From Candidatus Nitrospira nitrosa (GTDB taxonomy: Bacteria; Nitrospirota; Nitrospiria; Nitrospirales; Nitrospiraceae): DNA of 64,000 bases. This document shows, piece by piece, positions 36,015 to 45,985 of the stretch. Where the stretch lies: the NCBI RefSeq assembly GCF_001458735.1, contig NZ_CZQA01000008.1, positions 62,001-126,000 of the forward strand. The letters run 5' to 3'. The notes below the pieces were generated by a model, which searched no databases, was not told the DNA's origin, and was given only the letters and a program-made list of their open reading frames with translations. Positions within the stretch are counted from its first letter, which is position 1. The number at the start of each line of letters is the position of its first letter. Position numbers and translations under genes: made by a program.

Positions 36015-37148
36015 TTACCCCTGAGACCTGACAAAATCCATGAATGCCTGCTTATTCTGGATCGGAGTCGTGGCCGGTCGACCCAAATCTTTTCTGGCCC
36101 CCCGGCGAACACGAATCTCCAGTAGACTAGGGCCGCTCGAGCGTTTGAGGTCTGTGAGACCGCTCGCAAGCTCCTGCTTCGTCTGAGCTCGTAAGACTTG
36201 TCTGTAACCGGATGCGCGAGCAATGCTGAGAAAGTCGATTGCCAACCCCACAGTCGGTTGACCACCTACCGAATCATGTGCCCCATTGTTCAGAATAATA
36301 TGCTTGAAGTTTTTTGCTTTCAATGTTCCATTGAGAGAAAGTGCTCCCATATGCATCAGCGTCGCGCCATCTCCATCCAAACAATACACCGAACGGTCTG
36401 GCTGTTGAAGCGCAATACCGAGTGCAATGTGGGAAGCATGCCCCATGCCGCCTACGGTTAAAAAATCACGGTGATGGCCGCTCCCCTTTTTGCGCCTGTA
36501 GTCATAAACCTCACGGGAAGGCATGCCGGTGGTCGACACAATCACATCACGATCATCCAGTCCCTCGATCACCTGATGAATGGCCTCCTCACGCGACAGT
36601 GGGAACGACGGGCTCTCCGGCTGAAAAGCCGTAAACGGTTTGAATGTGTCCTTTTTGACAACAAGCGCGTAGGGAGTACTGGACGTTCGTGCATGTGCCA
36701 CGGCATCTTTCAGGGTTGTATCCGCACGATCAAGTTCCGGACTCAACAGGGAGAATGGAATTTCCATCGCATCCAGCATGGGCAACATCACACGTCCCTG
36801 TTTCTTGTGTTGCGGCTCATCGTGGACGCCTGGTTCTCCCCGCCATCCGATCACAAGCAACATCGGAATAGCATAGACCTCCTGATCGGCCAAGGAGAGG
36901 AGCGGATTGATACTGTTGCCTAAACCAGAGTTTTGGAAGTAGACCAACGGAATATTTCCTGTCGCCAAGTGATATCCCAACGCCAGCGCAACAGCACCAC
37001 CTTCGTTGGCGGCAACAATATGTTGATCCGCAGAACTTTCTTGTGCGATGCAGGAGCACAACTCTTTCAGGAGGGAATCAGGTACCCCGCTGAAAAACCC
37101 AACGCCATTCGCCCTCAGGCACGCAACAAATTCTTGTGGATCGATCAT
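36015..37148 (-). CDS. aepY: Phosphonopyruvate decarboxylase
   Basis: This TPP-dependent enzyme turns phosphonopyruvate into phosphonoacetaldehyde, which pulls the unfavourable PEP mutase reaction forward. The 377-residue product has the N-terminal stretch GVPDSLLKELC, the Glu region AANEGGAVALALGY, and the TPP/magnesium motif GDGATLMHMGALSLNG with the distant NN (ILNNGAHDSVGGQ). The family includes Fom2-like proteins. It lies 84 bp after the PEP mutase fusion gene on the same strand, so the two are surely an operon. Confidence 0.93.
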   Translation of the reverse strand: MIDPQEFVACLRANGVGFFSGVPDSLLKELCSCIAQESSADQHIVAANEGGAVALALGYHLATGNIPLVYFQNSGLGNSINPLLSLADQEVYAIPMLLVIGWRGEPGVHDEPQHKKQGRVMLPMLDAMEIPFSLLSPELDRADTTLKDAVAHARTSSTPYALVVKKDTFKPFTAFQPESPSFPLSREEAIHQVIEGLDDRDVIVSTTGMPSREVYDYRRKKGSGHHRDFLTVGGMGHASHIALGIALQQPDRSVYCLDGDGATLMHMGALSLNGTLKAKNFKHIILNNGAHDSVGGQPTVGLAIDFLSIARASGYRQVLRAQTKQELASGLTDLKRSSGPSLLEIRVRRGARKDLGRPATTPIQNKQAFMDFVRSQG

Positions 37149-37232
37149 GCGTTCTTATCCATTCTTTTTTCAACCGCCTGTAGCTGACGCTTATTCGACC
37201 TGCACCACGCGAGGTCCCAGAGAGACGAAGGA

Positions 37233-38867
37233 TCAGAAGTTCCCCGCCTGAACCAGATCATCGAGACTGTTGATATCGAGCCAGTGCCCCACGGTATACA
37301 ACACACGAATTGGCAGTTGTCGCTTTAACAGTTCCTGCAAGAGATGAGGGATTCCGGCCTTGCGATTCGCAGGATCGGTCATCATCGTCGAAAGGAGGGC
37401 CTGAAGCTGGGTCGCCCCGGCCGGGGAAACTTTCAGAAACCCCATCCAGACTCCATGGGTCTGCTCTCTCTTGACCGTATTCCCAAGCTGCTTCAAATAG
37501 ACTTTGGCATTAAACGCCTTCTTCGAATTCGGCAAGGAGCATTCGACAAACCCACCGAGGCGCACATAACTGCTTTGGTTCTGCCAATCGCTATCCACGA
37601 AGATCACAAAATCCTCGTTCTCCTGACAGAGCGCTTGCGGGATGTATTTATTGAACAGTACATCTCCATAAGAAATGATCAAGTCCTTCGATGGGCTTTT
37701 CAGCATGCTGAAGGCCTTCCGTAGTGAATCCAACTCACCGGTGTCGGCAAAGTCATCGTTATCCAAATACCTCAGGTTGGGCAGATTGACCGATTCCTTC
37801 TTATACCCACGGACGACCGTAATGTCCTTAATCCCTACAGCGTTGTAGGCGTCCACGATATGGGCGAGAATCGGTGTCCCCTGAATCTTGACCATCGTCT
37901 TCGGCTGATGCTCAGTCAATTCCCGGAGTTCCTCGCCACGCGAAGCTGCCAAGACGATGGCCCCGGTGTTTTCTGCTCCTCGAGGAAGGTACCGGTCTTC
38001 GGCATCCTGCAATTCCGCCGCATTCTGCAAGCGAAAGATCTCGGCAACAGGAGCCACTTTGTCCTCAATAGAGAGTAGATGCTCCTGTTCTTTCAACGTC
38101 GCGGCTGTTTTCTGCATGGCCGTGACGGCGGCCCGGAGCAGGTGATTGGCCCAAATGACGATCGAAAATCCATGCTGTCGAAACACCTCGGTCGGGGTCG
38201 CATAATACTTCGTCGGCACAATCACGACGGGGCCTCGATTCCCCCACTCCTGCTTGAACGACAGGATTTCATCAGGCACCGACAGCGCGCTATGGATGAG
38301 AATCCCGTCTGCTCCGGCCTGACGATACGCCTCGGCTCGGCGAAGCGCCTCCGCCAGCCCCCAGCCGCAGATGAAGGCTTCCACTCTGGCGATAATGCAA
38401 AAGTCAGCGTCAGTTTGTGCGTCTTTCCCCGCTTTGATCTTGCCGCAAAACTCCTGCATGTCCGCCATCGGTTGTGCATCCCCCTTGATAAAACTATTCG
38501 TCTTGGGGAACAACTTGTCTTCGATACATACGGCAGCAATACGCCGCTGCTCCAGTTTACGAACCAGCCGCTGCATGTTATTGAAATTGCCGTATCCCGT
38601 ATCACCATCGAGCAGGATAGGAACCGTGGTCGCATCGGACATGAACTCCAGATTGTCCAAAACCTGAGTCCAGCTGGCTTCATTGTTATCACGAACCCCA
38701 AATTGAGCCGAGATCGAGAGACCACTGGCCCAAATACCTTTGAAGCCTGCCTCTTGAACGATTTTTGCACTGAGACCGTTGTGCGCTTCACAAATAAATT
38801 CCAACTGGTCCGACAAGAGAAGCTTTCGAAACTGATGCGCTGGTGTGACACCTGGGGTTGAGCTCAT
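37233..38867 (-). CDS. aepX: PEP mutase fused to nucleotidyltransferase
   Basis: The 544-residue protein has two enzymes. Residues about 10-290 are a PEP mutase: the metal site D87-G-D89 and the signature EDK-x5-NS (E116-D117-K118...N124-S125), which marks true mutases rather than lyases. Residues about 305-540 are a sugar-phosphate-type nucleotidyltransferase ([20 protein letters not shown], with [13 protein letters not shown] and VDSDW). Such fusions make a phosphonate head group and activate it, often with CTP. Phosphonopyruvate decarboxylase is next. No 2-aminoethylphosphonate transaminase is in the window. GGAAAGGT lies upstream of the ATG. Confidence 0.94.
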   Translation of the reverse strand: MSSTPGVTPAHQFRKLLLSDQLEFICEAHNGLSAKIVQEAGFKGIWASGLSISAQFGVRDNNEASWTQVLDNLEFMSDATTVPILLDGDTGYGNFNNMQRLVRKLEQRRIAAVCIEDKLFPKTNSFIKGDAQPMADMQEFCGKIKAGKDAQTDADFCIIARVEAFICGWGLAEALRRAEAYRQAGADGILIHSALSVPDEILSFKQEWGNRGPVVIVPTKYYATPTEVFRQHGFSIVIWANHLLRAAVTAMQKTAATLKEQEHLLSIEDKVAPVAEIFRLQNAAELQDAEDRYLPRGAENTGAIVLAASRGEELRELTEHQPKTMVKIQGTPILAHIVDAYNAVGIKDITVVRGYKKESVNLPNLRYLDNDDFADTGELDSLRKAFSMLKSPSKDLIISYGDVLFNKYIPQALCQENEDFVIFVDSDWQNQSSYVRLGGFVECSLPNSKKAFNAKVYLKQLGNTVKREQTHGVWMGFLKVSPAGATQLQALLSTMMTDPANRKAGIPHLLQELLKRQLPIRVLYTVGHWLDINSLDDLVQAGNF

Positions 38868-39077
38868 AACCGACCTTTCCGCTTATCGTCAAAGCAATCT
38901 GCGACAGACTGCAGGGGTAGAACTATACTGTGGTTTTTGGTCGGACAGCATATCCTTTTCTCAAAGAGAAATCATCTTTCTCCCCTCTGGTCACATCACC
39001 AATAATCCCTGGCATCACGTACGGGATTACGCTCCAACATATTACGTGTGAGGCTCACCTTGCCGATACTCCCCCCC

Positions 39078-39106
39078 ATGACACGTAGGTATTTCTTTGC
39101 TATGAT
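39078..39106 (+). promoter_or_regulatory. Sigma-70-type promoter of psiF-like gene
   Basis: ATGACA at 39078-39083 and TATGAT at 39101-39106 are 17 bp apart, with TGC just before the -10. The start codon is 50 bp downstream. Confidence 0.6.
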
Positions 39107-39155
39107 ACACGCCAGTTGAGCACCTCACCTCTTATTCTACATAAGGAGATCCAAC

Positions 39156-39476
39156 ATGCGGAGAGTTCTATGCCCCCTCGCTCTGACATTCTTTGCGCTC
39201 ACCCTTGGGGTGACTCCGTTTGCTCTGGCTGCACCTGAGCAACAGAACAAAATGAAGGCCTGCAACGAACAGGCAAACGTGAAAGGGTTTGGCGAGGGAA
39301 AAGGCGATGAACGGAAGGCGTTTATGAAGGAATGCCTTTCCGCCAAATCGGGGAAAGGTGGAGGCGGCAAGGAGACTCAGCAGAATAAAATGAAGACGTG
39401 CAATAAGGAAGCCGGCGATAAACAACTGAAGGGCGACGAGCGGAAGAAGTTCATGAGCGACTGCCTATCTGCATAA
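39156..39476 (+). CDS. PsiF-repeat protein, exported
   Basis: AAGGAGATCCAAC gives a near-perfect ribosome site. The 106-residue product has a signal peptide (cut after ALAAP, about 25) and two PsiF repeats (QQNKMKACNEQA...FMKECLS and QQNKMKTCNKEA...FMSDCLS), each with two cysteines. E. coli psiF is phosphate-starvation induced; its function is unknown. A strong hairpin follows the stop. It is next to phosphonate genes, but on the other strand. Confidence 0.88.
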   Translation: MRRVLCPLALTFFALTLGVTPFALAAPEQQNKMKACNEQANVKGFGEGKGDERKAFMKECLSAKSGKGGGGKETQQNKMKTCNKEAGDKQLKGDERKKFMSDCLSA

Positions 39477-39488
39477 GCTGGAGTTACC

Positions 39489-39511
39489 CGGCGCGGCATC
39501 ATGCCGCGCCG
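39489..39511. terminator. Hairpin between convergent psiF and cysE
   Basis: CGGCGCGGCAT pairs perfectly with ATGCCGCGCCG around one base. It is placed 12 bp after the psiF-like stop and 41 bp from the cysE stop. No T-run follows on either strand, but the 11-bp GC stem could stop transcription both ways. Confidence 0.5.
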
Positions 39512-39551
39512 AGCTGACTCCATCCAACATACAAACTGACTGTACAATCTT

Positions 39552-40223
39552 CTATTGGCGGCGCGGTTCACCGTGATTTTCGAGCTTCTTCCGAAGCTCA
39601 ATCAATTCCTGCTCTAATGCGATGAAGCGGTCACTGATGGGGTCCGGGAGATCAACTTGATCCATTGTGGCATCGGGCAAGCGCTCGCCCTGGGATTTGA
39701 TGACGCGGCCTGGAACACCGATCACCGTTGAATTGGCCGCAACATTCTTCAAGACAACCGAATTGGCTCCAATCTTAACATTGTCTCCGATCGTAATCCC
39801 CCCAAGGATCTTGGCCCCTGCACCCACCACTACATGATTACCAAGCGTCGGATGCCGCTTACCACGTTCTTTTCCTGTTCCTCCCAGCGTGACCCCTTGA
39901 AAGAGCGTCACATAGTCACCAATTTCTGCCGTTTCCCCGATCACCACGCCCATGCCATGGTCGATGAAAAACCCCGTCCCGATCTTGGCGGAAGGATGGA
40001 TCTCAACGCCGGTGAGCCAACGAGCCAACTGAGAAATCGCTCGTGGCAAGAAAGGAACGCCGATGGACCTGAGCCGGTGAGAAATACGATAGGCGAGCAA
40101 GGCATGAAAGCCTGCGTACGTGAGAATGACCTCCAGCTTACTGGTCGCTGCCGGATCTCGATCAAAGACCGCCTGAAGGTCCTGTTTGATGTGCGTCAAC
40201 ATCGGCGGTACATCCGACGGCAC
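39552..40223 (-). CDS. cysE: Serine O-acetyltransferase
   Basis: CysE acetylates serine for cysteine synthesis. The 223-residue product has an N-terminal helical domain and left-handed beta-helix repeats with [20 protein letters not shown] and [19 protein letters not shown], the active-site loop of this enzyme. It starts at a GTG that shares one base with the TAG stop of ispF (TAGTG), so translation is coupled. The C-terminal 45 residues, with a short coiled coil, are longer than in the EpsC form. Confidence 0.93.
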   Translation of the reverse strand: MPSDVPPMLTHIKQDLQAVFDRDPAATSKLEVILTYAGFHALLAYRISHRLRSIGVPFLPRAISQLARWLTGVEIHPSAKIGTGFFIDHGMGVVIGETAEIGDYVTLFQGVTLGGTGKERGKRHPTLGNHVVVGAGAKILGGITIGDNVKIGANSVVLKNVAANSTVIGVPGRVIKSQGERLPDATMDQVDLPDPISDRFIALEQELIELRKKLENHGEPRRQ

Positions 40224-40708
40224 TAGGCCGGCTCGATCAAACAGACTGCGTGGGCGATCATCCCCTCCTCATGCCCTACTGCGTCTAATCCTTCTCCGCT
40301 CTTCACCTTCACATTCACTAGTCCAGGAGCAACACCGGCAGCTGCGGCGATAGACTCCTGCATCGTCGAGAGATGCGGTCCGAGCCTTGGCGCTTGAGCC
40401 ACAATCACCGTATCAATATTTCCTACTCGATAGCCTTTCGTTGTCAGCTTTGACATCACGTCTTCCAATAACTTGAGGCTCGAGATGCCTTTGTACCTGA
40501 GATCAGAACTGGGGTAATGCCGCCCCAGATCTCCCTCTCCCATTGCTCCCAATAAGGCATCGCAGATGGCATGGACCAGCACATCGGAATCAGAATGACC
40601 GAGCAGGCCTTTGCCATGAGGGATTTCAACACCGCCAAGAATCAGCTTGCGCCCAGGTCCCAATGGATGGACATCATACCCATATCCGATACGGAATCCC
40701 TTGCTCAT
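40223..40708 (-). CDS. ispF: 2-C-methyl-D-erythritol 2,4-cyclodiphosphate synthase
   Basis: IspF closes the cyclodiphosphate ring in the MEP pathway to isoprenoids. The 161-residue length is standard. Metal ligands are in GYDVHPLG (D12, H14), with [18 protein letters not shown] and [22 protein letters not shown] precedes the ATG. It lies 12 bp after ispD and overlaps cysE, so ispD-ispF-cysE form one unit. Confidence 0.97.
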   Translation of the reverse strand: MSKGFRIGYGYDVHPLGPGRKLILGGVEIPHGKGLLGHSDSDVLVHAICDALLGAMGEGDLGRHYPSSDLRYKGISSLKLLEDVMSKLTTKGYRVGNIDTVIVAQAPRLGPHLSTMQESIAAAAGVAPGLVNVKVKSGEGLDAVGHEEGMIAHAVCLIEPA

Positions 40709-40720
40709 CTTGTCCCTTTC

Positions 40721-41452
40721 CTAATCCCCCAACTGACGAGAAGCGAAGATGGCCTCACCGATCACCATATCTTCAGGCCGTGTCACCTTGATATTCTCTC
40801 CACTCCCTTCCACCACCACAACCGGGTGCCCAGCCCACTCGAACAGGAATGCGTCATCGGTGGCATGCACTCCTTCCGCATGGGCTTTGCGATGGGCGTT
40901 CAACAACCAATCGCGTCTGAAGGCCTGCGGCGTCTGAGCCAGCCAGAGGGGTTTCCTATCAATCGTCCGTTCAATCCGATGCTCTATTCCAACCTGCTTG
41001 ACGGTATCACGCATCGGCAATGCGATGATCGCTCCTCCTTCTCGGCGCGCCGCGTCAACCACCTCACTCACCATATGCTCCGTCAGAAACGGGCGTACCG
41101 CATCATGCACTACCACAAGCTGCGTGTCCTCCGGCACATGTTCCAGCGCATGTCGAACTGAATCCTGCCGCTCCTTTCCACCGGCCACCACCCGTCTGAT
41201 TTTTGAAAATCCAAATCGTACGGCAAGATCATTCAGACAATAATCGAGATCGGCCTGCGGCACAGCCAAGATGATTTGATCGATGACAGGAGAGCGCTGA
41301 AGTACCCGAAGCGAGTGCACGACCAAGGGTTCACCGCCCAAAGCCAAAAACTGCTTGGGAACGGCGCCACCCATACGAAGGCCGCGTCCGGCGGCAGGAA
41401 CAATGGCCACGGCTAACTGGGTCTGACGAGAAAGCGGGTCTGTCTGGTCCAT
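40721..41452 (-). CDS. ispD: 2-C-methyl-D-erythritol 4-phosphate cytidylyltransferase
   Basis: IspD makes CDP-methylerythritol in the MEP pathway. The 243-residue product has the CTP-binding loop VPAAGRGLRMGGAVPKQF (about 18-35), VVHDAVRPFL and GVHATDDAFLFEW. The 15-residue N-terminal extension before the loop is slightly long; a later start is possible but no other ATG fits. Partner ispF follows 12 bp downstream. Confidence 0.96.
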   Translation of the reverse strand: MDQTDPLSRQTQLAVAIVPAAGRGLRMGGAVPKQFLALGGEPLVVHSLRVLQRSPVIDQIILAVPQADLDYCLNDLAVRFGFSKIRRVVAGGKERQDSVRHALEHVPEDTQLVVVHDAVRPFLTEHMVSEVVDAARREGGAIIALPMRDTVKQVGIEHRIERTIDRKPLWLAQTPQAFRRDWLLNAHRKAHAEGVHATDDAFLFEWAGHPVVVVEGSGENIKVTRPEDMVIGEAIFASRQLGD

Positions 41453-41533
41453 CTGGTTTGCCGGTTCATGCGGGTGGCATCATGCAACCAAACCCACGAG
41501 ATAGAGCAGATAGATCATCTGAACCTGCGCAGA

Positions 41534-43096
41534 TCATGGACGAAGCGTAAGATAAATCGTCCGCCCCTGCCGTTTGAGCAACAGCAGCACCGCTTGATCT
41601 TTTGGCAGCTTGTTGGCAATCCGTTCAAACACCTTCACTGAGGTGACCGTTTGACGGTTCACCTCAAGCACGATATCACCTTCACGCACACCTAATTCTT
41701 CAGCTGTACTGCCTGGCTTCACTCGAACGATCACCGCTCCACGCTCGCTCGACTTCAATCCATAGCGACTGGCCAACTCTTCGTTCAGGTCACGTACGTC
41801 AAGGCTGGACAGTATTCCCGTCGGCGTCGCTGAATCTCCCCCATCTTCTTCGCTGCTTTGCGACATCGACTTTGGCTGCTCGACGATGGTGAGGTCGATG
41901 GTCTTGGCCTTCTTGTCCCTGATAATCTTGACGACTACCTTTTTCCCAACCGGTGTCTGTGCCACGGCATTACGCAAATGCGTCGGCGAATCCATCGGCT
42001 TCCCGTCATACTCAACAATGACATCGGCTCGCTCGAAACCGGCTTTCTTGGCCGGACTGTCATCCATGACATCACTGACGAGCACACCCTTCGTTTCAGT
42101 AATTCCAAACTGCGACGCCAATTCCGGCGTCAACTCCTGGATCGAGACTCCCAACCACCCACGTACAACTTTCCCGGTCTGTACAAGTTGCCCCATAATC
42201 GACTGAGCCATATTGCTCGGCACGGCAAATCCGATCCCCATATTGCCGCCGCTCTGACTGAATATGGCCGTATTGATCCCTACCAGTTCACCCCGGACAT
42301 TCACCAGGGCTCCCCCGGAGTTTCCAGGATTGATCGCGGCATCGGTCTGGATGAAATCCTCATACTCAGCAATACCAGCAGCTCGTCCAAGTGCACTGAC
42401 GATCCCCAGCGTGACAGTCTGTGTGAGTCCGAATGGATTGCCGACGGCCAGGACGAACTCTCCCACTTCTAACTTGTCCGAATCGGCCCACGGGACGCTC
42501 GGAAGCCCCGTGGCTTCGATCTTCACGACCGCCACATCCGTCTTCGGGTCGGTGCCGATCAACTTAGCTTTAAACTCACGTTTGTCCGAAAGGGTCACGC
42601 GGATCTCATCCGCCTTGCCGACGACATGGTTATTCGTAATGATCAACCCGCTCGACTCGACAATCACGCCAGACCCTAATCCTCGCTCTTTCTTCTCCTT
42701 GGGATGTTCGAACTTCCGAAAAAACTCGTCACCGAAAAACTTTCGAAATAGCGGATCGTCGAACGGGGTGGCACCAGACCCTTCCCCACGCCCACTCTTC
42801 GTCGCATAGATGTTGACCACCGCCGGCTTCACCGACTTGGCAATGTCCACGAATGTTTGGTTGCCCCCGCCCAGGATGGGCTGCGGAGCCGTCGAGACCG
42901 GTCTGACGACAGGAGGCGGTGGAGGCGCAATAGACGATGAATCAGGCACGGCATGACCATTTGATAACCATCCAAGGTCTGAGGCTATGACAAACCCAAT
43001 GATGATCCCAGCCGTCAACAACGCCGCTGTCACAACCCAGCTTTTCTTTCCCTGTGGGGGCTTGGGACTGGACTCGAATTGATTCATAGTATTCAT
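41534..43096 (-). CDS. degP: Do-family serine protease (DegP/MucD type)
   Basis: The 520-residue periplasmic protease has an N-terminal membrane anchor or signal (about 19-37), a proline-rich linker, a trypsin-like domain with catalytic H157 (ITNNHVV), D187 (KTDVAVV) and S260 (NPGNSGGAL), then two PDZ domains (about 305-395 and 425-515). It degrades or refolds damaged envelope proteins. The second PDZ domain begins after an acidic/serine linker. The gene is 28 bp downstream of the aldolase gene. Confidence 0.95.
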   Translation of the reverse strand: MNTMNQFESSPKPPQGKKSWVVTAALLTAGIIIGFVIASDLGWLSNGHAVPDSSSIAPPPPPVVRPVSTAPQPILGGGNQTFVDIAKSVKPAVVNIYATKSGRGEGSGATPFDDPLFRKFFGDEFFRKFEHPKEKKERGLGSGVIVESSGLIITNNHVVGKADEIRVTLSDKREFKAKLIGTDPKTDVAVVKIEATGLPSVPWADSDKLEVGEFVLAVGNPFGLTQTVTLGIVSALGRAAGIAEYEDFIQTDAAINPGNSGGALVNVRGELVGINTAIFSQSGGNMGIGFAVPSNMAQSIMGQLVQTGKVVRGWLGVSIQELTPELASQFGITETKGVLVSDVMDDSPAKKAGFERADVIVEYDGKPMDSPTHLRNAVAQTPVGKKVVVKIIRDKKAKTIDLTIVEQPKSMSQSSEEDGGDSATPTGILSSLDVRDLNEELASRYGLKSSERGAVIVRVKPGSTAEELGVREGDIVLEVNRQTVTSVKVFERIANKLPKDQAVLLLLKRQGRTIYLTLRP

Positions 43097-43124
43097 TCGA
43101 TTTTATCCGTAACCGTGGGAACAC

Positions 43125-44048
43125 TCACTGAATCGCGCCGCTGTAAATTCCCATGATCGTCTGGAGAAATTTAATGGCCTCTGCTTTAGGCCGTTGGAAC
43201 GAGTTTCGACCGATGATGCTGCCAAACCCTCCCCCATCCCGAATCCCTCGAGCCTCTTCGAATACATTCTTATCTTCGCTCTTGGCTCCACCGGAGAAGA
43301 TCACGATCCGACGCCCGTCGAATGAACTCTGCACCACATGCTTAACCCGCTCCGCCAGCGTCTTGATTGGAACTTGCGTGGACTCGTACACTTTCTTCGC
43401 CGCCGCCTGTTCCAAATGTGCAGTCGGTAACTTCACCTTGATAATGTGTGCACCTAGTTGTGCCGCGATCTGTGCCGCATAGGCCACGACATCCATCGCC
43501 GTCTCACCTTCCTTACTCAGTGCTGACCCTCGCGGATAAGACCACACCACGACAGCCAGGCCACTGGCCTTGGCCTCTTCTGCAATGGCTTGCAGTTGCT
43601 CGTACATCGCGCTGCAATGGGCGGACCCGGGATAGATCGTGAAACCGACGGCCGAACACCCTAACCGAAGAGCATCGTTCACACTGCCTGTGACAGACGG
43701 CAGCGGATCCTTGTCGTCATGCAACACATCATGATTATTGAGCTTGAGAATGAGGGGAATCTGCCCCGCAAACTCACTCGCTCCTGCTTCCAAAAACCCG
43801 AGCGGTGCCGCATAGGCATTGCAACCAGCATCGATGGCGAGTTGAAAGTGATAGTGGGGGTTGTATCCGGATGGATTCGGTGCAAAACTCCGAGCCGGAC
43901 CATGCTCAAATCCTTGATCCACCGGGAGAATGACTAGCTTGCCGGTCCCAGCCAATTTCCCGGAACGCAGCATGCGGGCGATATTCGTCTTTGTTCCGGC
44001 ATTGTCGCTACCATACCAACTGAGAATCTCTTGAACCCGATCTCCCAT
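43125..44048 (-). CDS. Class I fructose-bisphosphate aldolase (archaeal type)
   Basis: I start at the ATG at 44048 because GGAGGGAATT lies just upstream; the ORF could open at 44078. The 307-residue product belongs to the DeoC/LacD-like FbaB class I aldolases: VILPVDQGFEHGPARSF, VTGSVNDALRLG, VVVWSYPRGSA (with SKEG), KVKLPTAH with the Schiff-base lysine, and FSGGAKSEDKN. It splits or makes fructose 1,6-bisphosphate. The neighbouring FBPase gene, 42 bp upstream, suggests a gluconeogenic or Calvin/rTCA-linked role. Confidence 0.93.
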   Translation of the reverse strand: MGDRVQEILSWYGSDNAGTKTNIARMLRSGKLAGTGKLVILPVDQGFEHGPARSFAPNPSGYNPHYHFQLAIDAGCNAYAAPLGFLEAGASEFAGQIPLILKLNNHDVLHDDKDPLPSVTGSVNDALRLGCSAVGFTIYPGSAHCSAMYEQLQAIAEEAKASGLAVVVWSYPRGSALSKEGETAMDVVAYAAQIAAQLGAHIIKVKLPTAHLEQAAAKKVYESTQVPIKTLAERVKHVVQSSFDGRRIVIFSGGAKSEDKNVFEEARGIRDGGGFGSIIGRNSFQRPKAEAIKFLQTIMGIYSGAIQ

Positions 44049-44090
44049 AATTCCCTCCAGACAGCTCCCACAGGTCAAAATGATGCGTGA

Positions 44091-45095
44091 TTAGGCTTTC
44101 CCATGAATGTACGCCTCAGCCTGCTCGACATCGAGACGACTCCCGATGATCAGCGACACGCGCTGGTGTAATTTTTTAGCTTCAACGTCCAAAATTCTCG
44201 TCGTGCCGGTTGAGGCCTTCCCCCCAGCCTGCTCAACGACCCACGCCAGTGGATTCGCCTCGTAGAGCAGTCGCAGCTTCCCTTCAGGCCTATCGACTTC
44301 CCCTGGATAGAGATAGATTCCCCCTCCAAGCAACAGGCGGTGCACATCGGCCACCAAACATCCGGAATACCGCGCACTGTAGGGGCGCCCCGTCGCCTTA
44401 TCAGTGACTTTAAGCGAATCCAAATACTTTCTTATTCCATCAGGCCACTTGTTATAATTCCCTTCATTGGCGGCATAGACCTTGCCCTTTTCAGGAATCC
44501 TCATTCGCTCGTGCGACAATAAATACTCACCGATATCAGGATCCAAGGTAAATCCATAGACGCCTTGTCCAACGGTGTACACCAACATCGTGCTCGACCC
44601 ATACAGGAGATAGCCAGCTGCAACTTGTTCAGTTCCTCGGCGGATCAAATCGGCTTCTGTCGGTAATCGATCCGTTCGGCCGTACTTGAGCACGGAAAAA
44701 ATGGCCCCGAGCGGCATGTTGTTGTCCGTATTGGACGATCCGTCCAGGGGATCGAAGAGCAGCATATACTTGCCATGCGGCCAATTATTCGGCAGCGAGA
44801 GCGGATTTTCCATTTCTTCCGAGGCCAGAGCGCAGACATGTTCGCTAGCTTGAAAGACCTTGACGAAGTCGTCGTTCGCGATGGCATCCAGCTTCTTGAC
44901 GGTCTCTCCCTGGACATTGGTCTCACCGGTCGTCCCAAGGATATTGATCAACCCTGCACGCCGAAGATCTTGAGAAATCAGTTTACCGACCAGGCCGATT
45001 TGGGTTAACAGACTGGAAAACTCTCCAGTCGCACCTGGATACGATGCCTGACTCCGAATGATAAACTGACTCAATGTGGTGGGAAATTGTCTCAT
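44091..45095 (-). CDS. fbp: Class I fructose-1,6-bisphosphatase
   Basis: I start at the ATG at 45095 (MRQFPTTLSQF), giving 334 residues, close to the 332 of E. coli Fbp; the ORF is open to 45182 but that would overlap the DUF3108 gene. Motifs include LLFDPLDGSSNTDNN (metal site) and GGIYLYPGEVDRPEGKLRLL. It removes phosphate from fructose 1,6-bisphosphate. It pairs with the aldolase gene downstream, giving the two enzymes that make fructose 6-phosphate, the source of mannose 6-phosphate for the next genes. Confidence 0.96.
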   Translation of the reverse strand: MRQFPTTLSQFIIRSQASYPGATGEFSSLLTQIGLVGKLISQDLRRAGLINILGTTGETNVQGETVKKLDAIANDDFVKVFQASEHVCALASEEMENPLSLPNNWPHGKYMLLFDPLDGSSNTDNNMPLGAIFSVLKYGRTDRLPTEADLIRRGTEQVAAGYLLYGSSTMLVYTVGQGVYGFTLDPDIGEYLLSHERMRIPEKGKVYAANEGNYNKWPDGIRKYLDSLKVTDKATGRPYSARYSGCLVADVHRLLLGGGIYLYPGEVDRPEGKLRLLYEANPLAWVVEQAGGKASTGTTRILDVEAKKLHQRVSLIIGSRLDVEQAEAYIHGKA

Positions 45096-45145
45096 CCTGC
45101 GGCTCAGTATAACGGGTTTATCCTGCGTGAACAACAACCTCCTGT

Positions 45146-45985
45146 TCAAGACCCCGGCTTCACACTGCCGACTCTGGACCAACCATCAACGAGGTCGGCG
45201 ACAATGGCCCCAAGCACGACTTTCGCTTTCATCCGAACCGGAGTCTTTCGTTCATCATTGGTGACCCAGACATGAATATCCCCTTTATTCATGAAAAGAC
45301 CGTGAAACGGCATAATCACTCGCACTCGTACCGTCTCCACCCTTCCCCAGCCCCCTTCAAGGGTCTCGATTCCTTCCACCCGGACCTCAACCGGCCGGTT
45401 TTTCTTATCATGATACACATTCATCTTGAGTGAGGCTCCCGGCTTGGGTGGCAACATCGCACGTGTATAATAGAGACAGGATATGATGTCGTGAGTCCCG
45501 GTTGGAATGGACAGTGATTCGGTCGTTCCCCCTCTGACGGCGGTAACCGTTCCTTCCTTTTGGTGAAACGTGTATTCGATATCTTCTTTCTTTTTTCCTT
45601 CGCGCCGACGAAAGGTCAGATGCCCCGGCGTGAGCGTGTCCAAATCCAGTTCCGACTCCACTCGATTGTCCACCGGAAAGAACTTCGTGATGATTGGCGT
45701 GGACTGCGCCGTCCCAATCAACTTGGCGGTGGAGGAGGTACTCCCTCTCTCTTCCGTAGAAACCACCTCCATCACGGCGATGGCAGCAGTCAGATTGAGC
45801 CAGGAAACCTCGTAGGTCAGCCGTTCTCCAACGATGAAGGGACGCGCTGGTTCACCCAATCCTTCGGCGGCAGTTGTCTCAAGGGGAACCAAGAGAGTCA
45901 ACAAAACGGCCCCTATAGCGGCAGGACAACCGATGCTGGTACGGAGACGAGCAAGACTAATCCACGTAGAGAGGGATTTCAGCAC
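45146..45985 (-). CDS. DUF3108 exported protein
   Basis: The 279-residue product has a signal peptide (about 20-40, cut near TTAAE) and the DUF3108 pattern (GERLTYEVSWLNLTAAIAVM, then PVDNRVESELDLDTLTPG, CLYYTRAML and KMNVYHDKKN). The family is a periplasmic beta-rich fold of unknown role. The start overlaps the stop of the phosphomannomutase gene by 7 bp, so the genes are co-transcribed. Confidence 0.88.
   Translation of the reverse strand: MLKSLSTWISLARLRTSIGCPAAIGAVLLTLLVPLETTAAEGLGEPARPFIVGERLTYEVSWLNLTAAIAVMEVVSTEERGSTSSTAKLIGTAQSTPIITKFFPVDNRVESELDLDTLTPGHLTFRRREGKKKEDIEYTFHQKEGTVTAVRGGTTESLSIPTGTHDIISCLYYTRAMLPPKPGASLKMNVYHDKKNRPVEVRVEGIETLEGGWGRVETVRVRVIMPFHGLFMNKGDIHVWVTNDERKTPVRMKAKVVLGAIVADLVDGWSRVGSVKPGS

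Noticed and set aside
45096-45182. N-terminal extension of fructose-bisphosphatase
   Set aside because: It overlaps the DUF3108 gene, and the 334-residue form from 45095 fits the family length.
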